Numbered from the stretch's first letter, positions 22,300 through 35,080 are shown. The stretch: 64,000 bases of DNA from Girardinichthys multiradiatus (GCF_021462225.1 NC_061811.1:2195663-2259662); one strand, 5' to 3'. Translations and numbers: made by a program. Notes: generated by a model not told the origin, from the letters alone.

Positions 22300-25200
22300 T
22301 TTAGAGAAAACACAAACTATTTCAAAAGTTCTTCCTGAAAATATATATCTTTTCAAAAACTGTACAGATAAAAAAAAGTTATTTATTTTCCCTAATTTTA
22401 ACTAACAATATATATATATATATAAAGGAAACCATGTCTATGCTGAACAACAATGTGTGTTCTTGACATAATTCACATAAAGCATCCAGTCTTTAAAGCA
22501 CTAAAACTGGAACAAAATGTAGACCACTAGGAAGTTTCACCAGTGAATTTATTATAAAAATGCAAAAATTGGATAATTTTAGGGATTTTCCACCGATTAA
22601 TTTATCTTAGAGAAACTGCACTGAAAATATATACATTTTTTTGTATTATTTTTACATACTATTCAAAATGGAACAATCAAAATTTTACTTTGAGAAGCTT
22701 GATGAGTTACTGACACAAACAACTGACTGAATAAGACGCCTTGGCCATCAGTCACATTACACCCATATTGGTTGCATGTTGGTGTTTATATTTTTTGTAT
22801 TAAAATCATTCAAGTATCAAGTAATCCTAATTAATGATTGAAATCTTTAGAAAATAACTAAGAACATCTAAGTTCCAGGTTTCTGTATCTAAAGCTTCAG
22901 GTAAACGAGCTGCGTGTTGGGTTTTTTGACCTGAACTGGAGCTTATTTAGAGCTAATATAAATTCATGTACAGGTGCATCTCAATAAATAAATAAATATT
23001 ATTGAAAAGAAATGAATTTCTGATTTTCATTTAAAAAGTAAAACCCACATGTAAACATCATTGAGAGGAATAAATGTGCAGGCTAAACCTAGACAGGTTT
23101 GATCTAGGTCCGATACTAAAGCTTAATTTTGGTCAATAGTGATCAAAATTAACACATTAAATATATCACTAGATATCTAATTAATATAATTTCGGTTCCA
23201 TTTTCTCTATTTAACTACTGAAAGAAATAAACTTTTCCATGTTATAAGTGTTGAGCTGTATCTGTTATAAATAGTTTTGAACGTTTATCTTATGTGAAAC
23301 CAATAAAACAAAAAGCTTCTTTCTTAAGCTGCATAAAGTGTAACAGGCCAATTTCATAAGTAAAAATATATTGCTAGGCTGTATTCATCAATCAACTCAC
23401 TCACTCTCAGCTTTCTTCCTTTCTCCTGCATTGTTGTTATGCTTTTCTAATTCATAATTAATTACCTCTTTGCGTGTGTCAGCAGCATTGTTTCCCAGAA
23501 AATGTCTCGGTTATGCCACAGAAGTGCATTTGATCTGAATGGATGAAGCCAGCGAGCAGAACAACCATAAAAAGGAAGGAGAAAGAACACAAAACTGTTT
23601 CCATCATCACCCTTGATGCCAGAGGAGGCAGGATGCTTATATAAGGGAACACAGACAGAATGGCACACATATGCATCTCCACAAACACAAACACTCTGTT
23701 TTTGTTTGTTTATATGCAGATCAGCAAAATAGGATTGGCCTACAGAGTGAAGCATTGTGGGAGGGCATTGCAAACACATTATGACATCAGCTTGTAATGA
23801 CACATTGTTAGCCTGCATGTGTGGGAAATGTGGAATCATGACCTCAGTCTCTTGTCACATGTCCCAATACATTGCATTCCTTTTGTACTAATGAGAGATA
23901 ACAGGAAGTGAGCCGGTCAGGACATCTGAATTGTAGTTGAAATAGTTGGCTGCAGAGTGACACATTTTATTTTCTGAATCATTAAAAAATGCTCCCTGGA
24001 AAACCAAATGTACTGAACAGAGGGAGAAGCAACTTCTCCCAAATGTTTTTCTGTTGCACTGGGAAATCACATGTGCCTGTATTATCTTTTGCTGTGTTGC
24101 TGCAGAAGCAATCAAACAACTACAGCTTCCAACAATCTCTAACAGCTTTTGCAGCTCTTGCTGTGGAAGTGTTTATTTCTCTTTAATTTAATTCAGACGG
24201 AATTATCTGATAAACAATTTACAATTGATTATGTAACTGAAAAGATTTGAACTCAGTGAGCTTATTCAATGGTATTAAATATGAAGAGTGGTCTAATTAT
24301 TACATTACCAGGCCTCTGCAGAGCCGAATGAATGAATGCTGATGAGGGAATTCAGCCATTTGTCAGGAATATCAAAGACAAACAAACACAAACATCAAGT
24401 TCCAGATCATATTTACGGAAAATGTCAAGATTGTTTACACACAACTGATCCAGCCTGGCTAAACATTGTGTGACTATAAAAAAAGACATTGGTTGTTTTT
24501 TCACTACCTGGTTAGGTCCAAATAAAATAGGCTGCAGGATTAATCTGCAGGTACAGGTGCTGAGGTACGTAGTGTAGATGTCAAACATAGTGTACACACA
24601 ATCCAAAAACTGGGATCTCTTGTAAATGCAGGATTCTCTCTACAGTACATTCTGTGGAAAATTTTACCTACCCTGCTAAAATACACATTATTTGCATGGA
24701 CCCTCAACAACCCCTTTTATGAACTGACTAGTAGTACATATTAATTGTACATAGATCTTTACGAAATTTCAGATCAAACTTGAATCAATAATCAGCTTAA
24801 CACTGACAGCCATCATTACAACTTCTAATACTAATTAATTTCACTGACTTTGCTGTAACTTCATGTTTTCCTCTGACTGCTTCAGTCAAATTTGATCAAA
24901 GATATGCTACCTTTCAGTTCTCTGCACGTCTAAATAAAGATTCAAAGCTACTACCCACACTTTTAAATTAATTGATTGTAATCCTCCTGATGTAAGGACT
25001 TTATCTTTTATCTCTGGCAAAATTCAACATAATTTTGAATAAAATTATTAAATAATGTTAAATTAGGCTAAATTAATCTTACTGCCATTGTTTTAAAGAC
25101 TGATGAAAGGATTATGTTCTCAGCTACTAATGACTTGTATCTATCTCATTTCTGAACAGCTTATTCAGATCTGTGTCGTCCCTAAGATTACACAAAGCAA

Positions 25201-26680
25201 GAATAGTTTCTCTGATCTCAGAAGGTGTACTAACAGTTTAATGAGGAGGAATACATGTATTCAGGAAAATATCTGCAGATATTTATTCATATCTTTGTAA
25301 ATAAAAGTGTCTGATTCTCAAAGACCAGTGCTGTTGGCAGCAGACAGCTTGCATTACATATTTACTGTCTCCTGAATTCTAGTCGCATTTATGATGCAGA
25401 AGTATAAAAAATAGGAAATAAAGGCAACCTGCTGTGATGCTGACATGTCATATTTCTGTAATATTCCTTTTTTTTACCAGAAGTGTCTGAAATGATTTCT
25501 CTAATTTACACATGTATTTTTCAATTGCGACCCTGAACGCAGTGAGACTGTAAGATGCTGTTTTCCGTGACTTAGGTTGTCTCTTAGGATTTCTGTTTCA
25601 AGCAGAATGACTAAACTTGCTGTGAGGAAACATTTGGGGATGAAAAGGTGGGCTTGATTGAGCTAAGACTACTGCTTAGTGGATTGAGAACGTAATGTGT
25701 ACAACAGAAATGAAACTATTCCTCAATGGGAACAACTTCTAATATCTTCTGTGTTATCAATGATAAAGATGTTTAGCGTCTTTGTTGTCCTCTGTGAGTC
25801 TAGCTGGAGGACACATTTAAGGGATATTTGTAACAGACTACATCAGCTGGAGGTTTCAAGACTGACTACTGATGTTTATCTCTGGAGGAAAATAAAAGTT
25901 GTCTTGACATCGTAATTTTCCACTGAGGTGCTTAATAAGAAATGAGATACAAAGCAAGAGCAGAGACAGATGGACACTAAGAAATAGGATTGTGGCATGC
26001 AAGCAGGCTGCCACTTTGTGTCTGTGCGTGTATGAGGCAAAGGGTTGAATAATTTACACGCATCCAAACATGAGCACACTCTTTCATTATTTACAGGTAG
26101 AGCTTTTACCCAACAATCACAGAAAATGTAAAAAAGGTTTTTAAGTTTTAAAGGCAACCATTTTTTTTAAAACTGTGACAATATATAGAACAAAAAGAAG
26201 GAATTAAGAAAAGGTTAATCACAGCATGAGACCAGTCAGCATGAACACCACTATGGAGCCAACATTAAACTTGCATAAACCATTCTTTCCATGTTTACTT
26301 TCCTTCTTTGGTGTCTTATCATGTCCTAGCAATACAAATAGTTAAAGGCACGCTTCAAAGTGAAGCGCTGTGGTCAAGCCGAGTGTTCTTTTCCATCCGT
26401 TTGTGCCTAAGCTGACAGAACCAGTGTTAAAGTCGTTTAAACATCAACTCTACCTCCAAGGTGCCCTTGAGCAAAGATTGTAGAGCTCCCACCCTGTCTG
26501 CTCCAATGAAGCAGCAGAAGGAGGCTGAACCAAACAGCTCCCAGGTGTTGCTGTGTGTTGAACTGTATGAATGACTTCTAATGGAGAAATAAATAGTAAT
26601 ACATTCATATAGACTGTGATCCTCTATGAGGAGCTTTCTCCAATGTTTAAAGCTGTCACATTGAGCACCTGATGCTGTGT
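22300..26680. other. Intergenic, nothing recognised
   Basis: Long AT-rich stretch with a short (TA)n run at about 22410-22425. No open frame shows a family motif. The ORF-sized stretches near 23470-23840 and 25100-26160 have no domain signature and no convincing splice context. Confidence 0.45.
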
Positions 26681-26867
26681 ACATGGGTTGGACAATGAAA
26701 CTGAAACACCTGTCATTTTAGTGTGGGAGGTTTCATGGCTAAATTGGACCAGCCTGGTAGCCAGTCTTCATTGATTGCACATTGCACCAGTAAGAGCAGA
26801 GTGTGAAGGTTCAATTAGCAGGGTAAGAGCACAGTTTTGCTCAAAATATTGAAATGCACACAACATT

Positions 26868-27899
26868 ATGGGTGACATACCAGAGTTCAAAAGAGGACAA
26901 ATTGTTGGTGCACGTCTTGCTGGCACATCTGTGACCAAGACAGCAAGTCTTTGTGATGTATCAAGAGTCACTGTATCCAGGGTAATGTCAGCATACCACC
27001 AAGAAGGACGAACCACATCCAACAGGATTAACTGTGGACGTAAGAGGAAGCTGTCTGAAAGGGATGTTCGGGTGCTAACCTGGATTGTATCCAAAAGACA
27101 TAAAACCACGGCTGCCCAAATCACGGCAGAATTAAATGTGCACCTCAACTCTCCTGTTTCCACCAGAACTGTCCGTCAGGAGCTCCACAGGGTCAATATA
27201 CACCGCCAGGCTGCTATAGCCAAACCTTTGGTCACTCATGCCAATGCCAAACGTCGGTTTCAATGGTGCAAGGAGCGCAAATCTTGGGCTGTGGACAATG
27301 TGAAACATGTATTGTTCTGTGATGAGTCCACCTTTACTGTTTTCCCCACATCCGGGAGAGTTACGGTGTGGAGAAGCCCCAAAGAAGCGTACCACCCAGA
27401 CTGTTGCATGCCCAGAGTGAAGCATGGGGGTGGATCAGTGATGGTTTGGGCTGCCATATCATGGCATTCCCTTGGCCCAATACTTGTGCTAGATGGGCGC
27501 ATCACTGCCAAGGACTACCGAACCATTCTTGAGGACCATGTGCATCCAATGGTTCAAACATTGTATCCTGAAGGCGGTGCCGTGTATCAGGATGACAATG
27601 CACCAATACACACAGCAAGACTGGTGAAAGATTGGTTTGATGAACATGAAAGTGAAGTTGAACATCTCCCATGGCCTGCACAGTCACCAGATCTAAATAT
27701 TATTGAGCCACTTTGGGGTGTTTTGGAGGAGCGAGTCAGGAAACGTTTTCCTCCACCAGTATCACGTAGTGACCTGGCCACTATCCTGCAAGAAGAATGG
27801 CTTAAAATCCCTCTGACCACTGTGCAGGACTTGTATATGTCATTCTCAAGACGAATTGACGCTGTATTGGCCGCAAAAGGAGGCCCTACACCATACTAA
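26868..27899 (+). CDS. Tc1/mariner-family transposase (DD34E), uninterrupted
   Basis: Cut-and-paste transposase that binds the terminal repeats and integrates at TA. The 343-residue frame is the usual full length. The N-terminus (1-110) has two helix-turn-helix segments (FKRGQIVGARLAGTSVTKTA; then SERDVRVL...TTAAQITAELN) with a GRKRK motif between them that fits an AT-hook/nuclear signal. The catalytic core shows the first Asp in VLFCDESTFTVF, the block KHGGGSVMVWAAIS, the second Asp in YQDDNAPIH and the Glu in SPDLNIIEPLWGVL. No stop or shift interrupts it, unlike the sister copy, so it could still encode a protein. Whether it is active cannot be seen. Confidence 0.93.
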   Translation: MGDIPEFKRGQIVGARLAGTSVTKTASLCDVSRVTVSRVMSAYHQEGRTTSNRINCGRKRKLSERDVRVLTWIVSKRHKTTAAQITAELNVHLNSPVSTRTVRQELHRVNIHRQAAIAKPLVTHANAKRRFQWCKERKSWAVDNVKHVLFCDESTFTVFPTSGRVTVWRSPKEAYHPDCCMPRVKHGGGSVMVWAAISWHSLGPILVLDGRITAKDYRTILEDHVHPMVQTLYPEGGAVYQDDNAPIHTARLVKDWFDEHESEVEHLPWPAQSPDLNIIEPLWGVLEERVRKRFPPPVSRSDLATILQEEWLKIPLTTVQDLYMSFSRRIDAVLAAKGGPTPY

Positions 27900-27906
27900 T
27901 AAATTA

Positions 27907-29516
27907 CAGGTCCTTCTCAAAATATTAGCATATTGTGATAAAGTTCATTATTTTCCATAATGTCATGATGAAAATTTAACATTCATATATTTTAGATTCA
28001 TTGCACACTAACTGAAATATTTCAGGTCTTTTATTGTCTTAATACGGAGGATTGTGGCATACAGCTCATGAAAACCCAAAATTCCTATCTCACAAAATTA
28101 GCATATCATTAAAAGGGTCTCTAAACGAGCTATGAACCTAATCATCTGAATCAACGAGTTAACTCTAAACACCTGCAAAAGATTCCTGAGGCCTTTAAAA
28201 CTCCCAGCCTGGTTCATCACTCAAAACCCCAATCATGGGTAAGACTGCCGACATGACTGCTGTCCAGAAGGCCACTATTGACACCCTCAAGCAAGAGGGT
28301 AAGACACAGAAATAAATTTCTGAACGAATAGGCTGTTCCCAGAGTGCTGTATCAAGGCACCTCAGTGGGAAGTCTGTGGGAAGGAAAAAGTGTGGCAGAA
28401 AACGCTGCACAACGAGAAGAGGTGACCGGACCCTGAGGAAGATTGTGGAGAAGGGCCGATTCCAGACCTTGGGGGACCTGTGGAAGCAGTGGACTGAGTC
28501 TGGAGTAGAAACATCCAGAGCCACCGTGCACAGGCATGTGCAGGAAACGGGCTACAGGTGCCGCATTCTCCAGGTCAAGCCACTTTTGAACCAGAAACAG
28601 CGGCAGAAGCGCTTGACCTGGGCTACAGAGAAGCAGCACTGGACTGTTGCTCAGTGGTCCAAAGTACTTTTTTCGGATGAAAGCAAATTCTGCATGTCAT
28701 TCGGAAATCAAGGTGCCAGAGTCTGGAGGAAGACTGGGGAGAAGAAAATGCCAAAATGCCAGAAGTCCAGTGTCAAGTACCCACAGTCAGTGATGGTCTG
28801 GGGTGCCGTGTCAGCTGCTGGTGTTGGTCCACTGTGTTTTATCAAGGGCAGGGTCAATGTAGCGAGCTATCAGGAGATTTTGGAGCACTTCATGCTTCCA
28901 TCTGCTGAAAAGCTTTATGGAGATGAAGATTTCATTTTTCAGCACGACCTGGCACCTGCTCACAGTGCCAAAACCACTGGTAAATGGTTTACTGACCATG
29001 GTATCACTGTGCTCAATTGGCCTGCCAACTCTCCTGACCTGAACCCCATAGAGAATCTGTGGGATATTGTGAAGAGAACGTTGAGAGACTCAAGACCCAA
29101 CACTCTGGAAGAGCTAAAGACCGCTATCGAAGCATCCTGGGCCTCCATAAGACCTCAGCAGTGCCACAGGCTGATTGCCTCCATGCCACGCCGCATTGAA
29201 GCAGTCATTTCTGCCAAAGGATTCCTGACCAAGTATTGAGTGCATAACTGTACATGATTTTTTGAAGGTTGACGTTTTTTGTATTAAAAACACTTTTCTT
29301 TTATTGGTTGGATGAAATATGCTAATTTTGTGAGATAGGAATTTTGGGTTTTCATGAGCTGTATGCCACAATCATCCGTATTAAGACAATAAAAGACCTG
29401 AAATATTTCAGTTAGTGTGCAATGAATCTAAAATATATGAATGTTAAATTTTCATCATTACATTATGGAAAATAATGAACTTCATCACAATATGCTAATA
29501 TTTTGAGAAGGACCTG
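27907..29516 (+). mobile_element. Second Tc1-like transposon with 200-bp inverted repeats, nested
   Basis: The ends CAGGTCCTTCTCAAAATATT are mirrored by CAGGTCCTTCTCAAAATATT in reverse complement. The inverted repeats span 27907-28106 and 29317-29516 (200 bp each) and TA lies on both sides (27905-27906, 29517-29518). The sister host element at 36298-36306 shows the empty site, so the insertion point is certain. Long repeats with the inner end repeating a gcatat motif fit the IR/DR type of Tc1 element. Confidence 0.95.
28235..29239 (+). pseudogene. Tc1-like transposase, one premature stop
   Basis: From ATG 28235 the frame reads 26 codons, meets TAA at 28313-28315, then stays open in the same frame to 29239 (open from Met at 28376). 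Total is about 334 codons, normal for the family. First Asp in VLFSDESKFCMSF, block PQSVMVWGAVSAAG, second Asp in FQHDLAPAHSAK, Glu in SPDLNPIENLWDIV, all present. The stop lies inside the first helix-turn-helix. A product starting at 28376 would lack most of the first DNA-binding helices. It is a different subfamily from the host transposase around it. Confidence 0.88.
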
Positions 29517-29569
29517 TATTGTGGTCTAAAACCAGGTGTTTCAGTTTCATTGTCCAACCCCTGTAGGTG

Positions 29570-30565
29570 TCAACAAAAGGCCTCAGAAACAATCAGTTGA
29601 GATGAGTGACTCTATTTCAAGTGAGAGGAAAAAAATGCTTAGGTTTAGCCAAAAAAAAAAAACTAAAAACAACCATTACAAAGCACCCACTTAGCTGGCT
29701 TGATTTCACTTCATCTGGAACATTTTATGTATTACCATTAACCTTGGTTTGCACATACAAACATTCATGTGGGCTGAGTAATGCCATATTTTTTTAGATT
29801 TCTTTAGAATATTTTATTTCTTATCTGACAGCTTTAACTTGTTGCGCGATCAAATTGTGTTTATAGTCATTTCTTCTTCTTGAGGTGTATACAGCCTCAT
29901 ATCTAAAGTAATGTCTAGTTTCATTGCCCTAAATTGTAAACCTGCTGAAGGATTGATTTGGGAACACCCTTTGACTGTAGTGGACTTGTGCATTTCCATT
30001 TTAGTTTGACATAAATTAGACTAAACATGCCAGTAAATCTTGGCCCCACACTCATTATTCTCGCTGGACATTTTTCACTTGCAGCAAGGGAAAATATGTA
30101 TCAAACAGCTTCATGTTTCTCTCACTAAATATATTCTAAGGAGGTTATTGACATAAAATTCACAGCAGATGTCGGTATCAACGTAAGAGAGTTCAAAGCA
30201 ATTTAGAATTTAAATTAGGTTATAAGTGAAAAAGAGGAATGAAAGGGGGGATTAGTATTGAATGAGCTTATTGACATTAATTTAATACTTAGCAGAAAAG
30301 TGTCTGTTGTTACTGAAAGCTTTTAAATGTCCTGTATGTGGGAAACTAGTTACAACCATTAGAAAGGAGTGATTTAGACCCATTCTTCCACACATACTGT
30401 ATTTAAATCTTGAAAATTCTTGACAGCTCTTCTCTGGACTCTGATCTTCAGTTCGTTCCATAGATTTTGAATTGTATTCCAATCAGGTGATTGACCGGGC
30501 AAGCAAAGCAGCTTTATTTTCTTGTTTTTGACCATTATCTTGCTGACAAAATATCTTTTGTCTTA
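29570..30565. other. Intergenic, nothing recognised
   Basis: AT-rich sequence with no gene or repeat I can support. Confidence 0.5.
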
Positions 30566-30569
30566 ACGT

Positions 30570-30707
30570 ATCTCACTGTAGCTCAGTGGCTAGTAGGTAC
30601 ACCTACCAACTGGTGTATAAGTGTGTGTGTGTTTAAAAGGGTGAATGTGACTCTAGTGTGTAGAGCTTAGAGTGGTCAGTATGACTAGAACAGTGCTATA
30701 TACACTC
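30570..30707 (+). repeat. tRNA-like SINE, internally deleted
   Basis: CTGTAGCTCAGTGGCTAGTAGG carries a tRNA-type A-box (TAGCTCAGTGG) at about 30578. The tail GACTAGAACAGTGCTATATA matches, in the opposite orientation, the repeat at 31685-31915. The B-box region seen in that copy is missing here. Confidence 0.55.
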
Positions 30708-30800
30708 ACCGGCCACTTTATTAGGTACACCTTGCTAGTACCGGGTTGGACCCCTTTTTGCCTTCAGAACTGCCTTAATCCTTTTGCTAACTGGCTTGCT
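30700..30800. repeat. Short interspersed repeat fragment
   Basis: The phrase ACTCACCGGCCACTTTATTA followed by GGTACACC at 30706-30733 is one I recognise as recurring in many fish genomes, usually at an element end. The element class cannot be decided from this fragment. Confidence 0.4.
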
Positions 30801-30809
30801 AAGTTAGCC

Positions 30810-31680
30810 TGGCTGTGGGTTGCTAACTAGCTGAGTATTACTGGAGAAAGACCTGCACACACATTTATCCATTAATGTTTATTGTTGCTTCTTATATTCT
30901 CAAAACTTTAAATATTTTAAAAAAATCCATAGATTTCTGGTATTGACTGACTGATTTTTTTCATGCAAAGCTGTCATTTTTGGTACTGATGTTCATCATA
31001 GTTCCTGACATTCTCATTTAATCTAAAGCTTTGAATTTTTTCTCATTTTCCAGTTTCATTTTACTCAAATCTTTATATATTTACAGTATTTTCCAATGTT
31101 CATTAGTTTAGTGAGTGTAATTAGTTTTAGGTGGAGAATTTCATTACCTGGCATATTTGACTGTAAAGTTGAAATATTTTTGTTAATAAATAGATACATA
31201 TTTAGAGAGAAGTGTGTTGGCTCATGCTCGTATCTTCCGTTTCCAATTAACTGTCAGATTATACTGTTATGTTTTGATGATTGTGGTTAATAATTATTAA
31301 TTAATAGCTCCAGTTATTAATTATAACTATTAATACTAGTAGCCCAACAATCACAATTGAATAGAATATTTAGAATATCTAAACGTTGTGGATGATTTTG
31401 GTTAGAAGTTTTAGATTATTAATTATGATGGTAAATTATAATTTTTAATAAATATCCATAATCAAATAATCCTAATTGTGCGACAGGAGTGTGATACTAA
31501 CATGTTTGATCCTCGCATTATGTCATATGTCTAAGAATATTTGCATATGCATGTGATGACATCATGTTGTCTTCGATGTGGGATTTATCAACAGCTGATG
31601 GCTAATCTCCACAGAATCTGGGTTAAATACGGATCAAAGCTCTATACCTGAGTTAGTGCACTTCTGCACGTGTCCACACA
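30810..31680. other. Intergenic, nothing recognised
   Basis: Very AT-rich (many TTAATTAATA-like stretches at 31280-31460). No gene. Confidence 0.5.
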
Positions 31681-31684
31681 TACA

Positions 31685-31915
31685 ATTGTTTACAGACTGA
31701 ATTTATATAGTGAGTTTCTAGTCATACTGATCACTCAAAGCTCTTTGCACTATAGCCACATTCACCCAATTACACTCACACATTCATACAGCGATACGTG
31801 AGCAACTTCAGTGGACATCGACATTTACATGTGGCAGGAGAAGGCAAGAATCAAACCTATAACTTCTGGATTGCAAGACAACCACCCTTCCTACTGAGCT
31901 ACAGTTGCTACAAAT
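31685..31915 (-). repeat. tRNA-derived SINE
   Basis: On the minus strand the head reads CAACTGTAGCTCAGTAGG (A-box), then GGTTTGATTC (B-box) about 35-40 bases later, and the body ends with a TATATAAAT-like tail at 31690-31710. This order is the internal pol III promoter plus LINE-related tail of a SINE. It lies in opposite orientation to the shorter copy at 30570. Confidence 0.6.
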
Positions 31916-31919
31916 GTAG

Positions 31920-33520
31920 ATACAAATAAGAGGCATAATAGGTAAACTCAAGTCAGTTTCTTTCAGTTATAAATATTGCACAATAACTGTTGGTGACTAC
32001 TTTATATTTATTATCAAAAGCTAATTGTCACTTTGTACTTACAGAATCATGCAGGGATTTCATGATAGAGGCTGCAGCTGATAATGGTGGCAGCACAAAA
32101 TCAGAAGGAATAACAATACTTTTAAGATTCGTAATTTTAAAAAACTGCAGTTTTTTGGTTTTTATAATATAAAGATGTTATAATGCTGATTTTTTTCTTC
32201 TCTCATTCTGAATTTGAAAACTGGAAAAAAAAATTATTTTCAGTGCATCAAGATATGGATATAGATGATTCGGACTTGATTGAAAAACATCAACACTCCA
32301 TTATCTTAATTATATTTTATGAGGAACACAGATGGTGGAACTGCTTTGGTGCTGCACCCACACAAATTATAGATATGAGGTCACATGCAATGAGAAAACA
32401 CAAGAAAACAAAATAACTATATTAGATGTTTTGATGCAGAGGTGGAAGTAAAACTGCTGATATTTTCTGCCACTGTAAACCTGTAGCCTATTAAACTAGC
32501 GATGCTAAAGATTCCTCCTAACTCAAAAAAGACAAAACTTACACAGTTCATGGCAACTATTAGCAAGCGGATTTGTGACCATTGAGTTGTTGAGAATCTG
32601 TGGTTTGGTTCTTTGTAGGGCCTTTAGATATAACGTCCCTCCTCAAAGATACGGTACTTAAATACTGCTCCATACCTACTTCAGCTAGACCAAACCAAAT
32701 TAAAGGGACCATAAGCTGGTAAAAATATCACTAAAATGATGTATGGCAAGCAATTCCAACAAAATCTTATGTCTGTGTAAGTGCGTGTTGTGGGCTACGA
32801 ACAAGAGTATTGAAAGAATCAGAGCAGAGAAACAATCGAATGCTAAAACGGATACAGTTTGTTACAGATGAAGTATAATCGTAATTGTAACCAAATCAGT
32901 TCTCCAAGAAAAAATATTGATATTCAGTGTAAAAGCTTTCCCTGCTCGATATAACCCTCAGATTGCTGCACAAATATTGCTGGTCCATTATAGATGTTGA
33001 AATTCTTTTAAATTTAAAGGAATACTACTAAGTTTGAAGAGGGACTCAGTTAAATGTGTCAGCTTCAGGAACTGTGTAACATGGATTTATACTAAACAAA
33101 GACACTGTGAAATGTGTGTTCTTCAATGAAGATATTAATTGCTTAGAAACATTTAATAAAACACCACTAAAACAATCTGATCTAGCAGTATCCAAAGTAT
33201 CCAAAGTATCCAAAACGAAGCTCAAATGCACTGCTGAGAGCTGTCCATGGTGCTGAAAGTGGTTCTGAAAGTGTAGTGACTTTCATAATTATTAAAAAGT
33301 AATATGACAAATGTTTTCATGCCACTGTTCATTAAAACAGAAGCAAGTGAATGGCAAAAATAAACCTCATGTGCTTTGACTGGTTGAGTCTGTAAGTGCA
33401 AAAACAATAAGACAAGATGCAGAAGAAGAGGAGAACCTGATCTGAAACAATGAGCTGATTTTTAAAGCTTCACTGTGGCCATTCTTTTTTCACAGGAACT
33501 CCAAAATAATAAGTAAAAAA
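31920..33520. other. Intergenic, nothing recognised
   Basis: No gene. A triple ATCCAAAGT repeat lies at 33190-33212. Confidence 0.5.
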
Positions 33521-33529
33521 ACTTCAGCA

Positions 33530-33800
33530 GATCCAAAAAGCACCAACAGGAGGTCTGACGAAAATTTAAATAACAGATCATATTTCATTTATTTTAGCTC
33601 CCTATTAAATCTAGAATCCTAATTTTTCTTTCTCACATATAACCCATGATCTAAAGCTCCATCATTCATCAGAGATCTGATTGTTCCATATGTTCCTAAA
33701 AGTGCCCTTCATTCTCAGACTGCAGGTTTACTGCTGGTTCCTAAAGGTTCTAGAAGTAGAATGGGAGGCAGATCTATTAGTTATCAGGCTCCTGAGGCGG
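33530..33800 (+). mobile_element. L2 LINE fragment (C-terminal coding part)
   Basis: Aligns by eye with 10735-11015 of the first L2 copy: the shared run includes CATCAGAGATCTGATTG, CAGACTGCAGGTTTACTG and AGAAGTAGAATGGGAGGCAG. It is internally shortened and diverged, with both ends missing. Confidence 0.75.
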
Positions 33801-35075
33801 ACTGACATATGGGGCTACCAGGAATTTTTTCCGTGGGCCGGTGGTTTAGCCTGTGGAGGTGTTGTTATGCTCAGCCCCTCAAAAGCCTTTTCTACAACTC
33901 CTCCCTCCAGTCAGGCAGATTTGCTCAATGCATGGCTGCAGAGCTGTACATACATTAACAAGCACTACTCTACTGTAATTAAATACAATTTGTCTGTACT
34001 TTGCACTTTTTTAGGTATTTTACAGAAGCTGAACTATTAATTTCACTTGAGTGTGTTCTTTATTCTGTTACATTTAAAATCCCACCTGTTACTGAGTAAA
34101 AATAAATATTGGAAAAAACAACACCGGAAGCAATGGTGATCCATGGTTGGGTTAGGAATTAGACCCTAACATGGAGGCACATCAATCGGATGCTAGTGGT
34201 GCTATAAAATCCCATCTAGTACAGTTGAAGTAAAAAGAAGAGAAGCCATAGCCCGACTTCACTGACCCGTTTAAATATAAGTACAATAAAGGCAACAGCT
34301 TTAATAACAATGTTAACTAAGTTTGCCTAAAGAGATCAAACTGTCTGCATTTTAAAAAATCAACATGGAAGCAATGCAGCGCCTAAAGGTCAATAAAAGG
34401 GTTTTAAATTTTAGTAAGAAACTATGTTCATTGTTCTTGGACAGTGGTGCATGACATGCTAATGTATATAATAAATAACAACGTTGTTACCTGATGTAAT
34501 CTAATGTAAGCTAAAAAAAGCCTTATTAGCACTAACCAGGTGCACATCTATTTACTGCACGTAGGAGTCAATCAGTGGACAGTATGTGGTTTATGTTCAA
34601 GAAAATGACAATGTAAACATATCTATTTATCTGGTACTTTATAATAGATTATAATTCATTTAGGCTAAAACAGAGGGTCAGGCGCTTAGTTTGGAGTCAG
34701 GTATTTAAAACGACAAGAGGGATAGTGAAATAACTGGACAGAGGATAGGATGAAGATCAGAACTGCCAGGTTCTGGTGACACAGAAAACCACTGAGAAGC
34801 TTCATAGATGTAGTGAAGGATGCAGAGGATTTGGTATGACAAAGAAGGATGGATGAGATAATCAGCTGCAGAGAACCATAAAGACAGCAACTGACATACA
34901 TTTATTTAAACATAATACCTCCTAAATATTCTTTCTTCATTAAAAGTTACTATTTAACTATTACTTACAGTAAAATTTTATAAGGTATTTATTACTTTTA
35001 TTTGAGTAACATTTTACACTGGTAACTTTACATATATGTTAGTAGAATTTTATCACAGTAACTGTACTATTACTA
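33800..35075. other. Intergenic, nothing recognised
   Basis: No gene or named repeat; ordinary AT-rich text before the Tc1 copy. Confidence 0.45.
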
Positions 35076-35080
35076 AAGTA

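Larger units (their letters stand above)
26682..29563 (+). mobile_element. Tc1-like transposon with intact transposase, hosting a second transposon
   Basis: The left end CATGGGTTGGACAATGAAAC and the right end (reverse complement CAGGGGTTGGACAATGAAAC) are inverted repeats flanked by TA (26680-26681, 29564-29565). After removing the inserted element 27907-29516 and its TA copy, 1270 bp remain, the same length as the sister copy at 35081-36350. Confidence 0.93.

Noticed and set aside
23462..23839. 125-codon minus-strand frame
   Set aside because: No domain, no signal of splicing and no repeat match; composition is like its non-coding surroundings.
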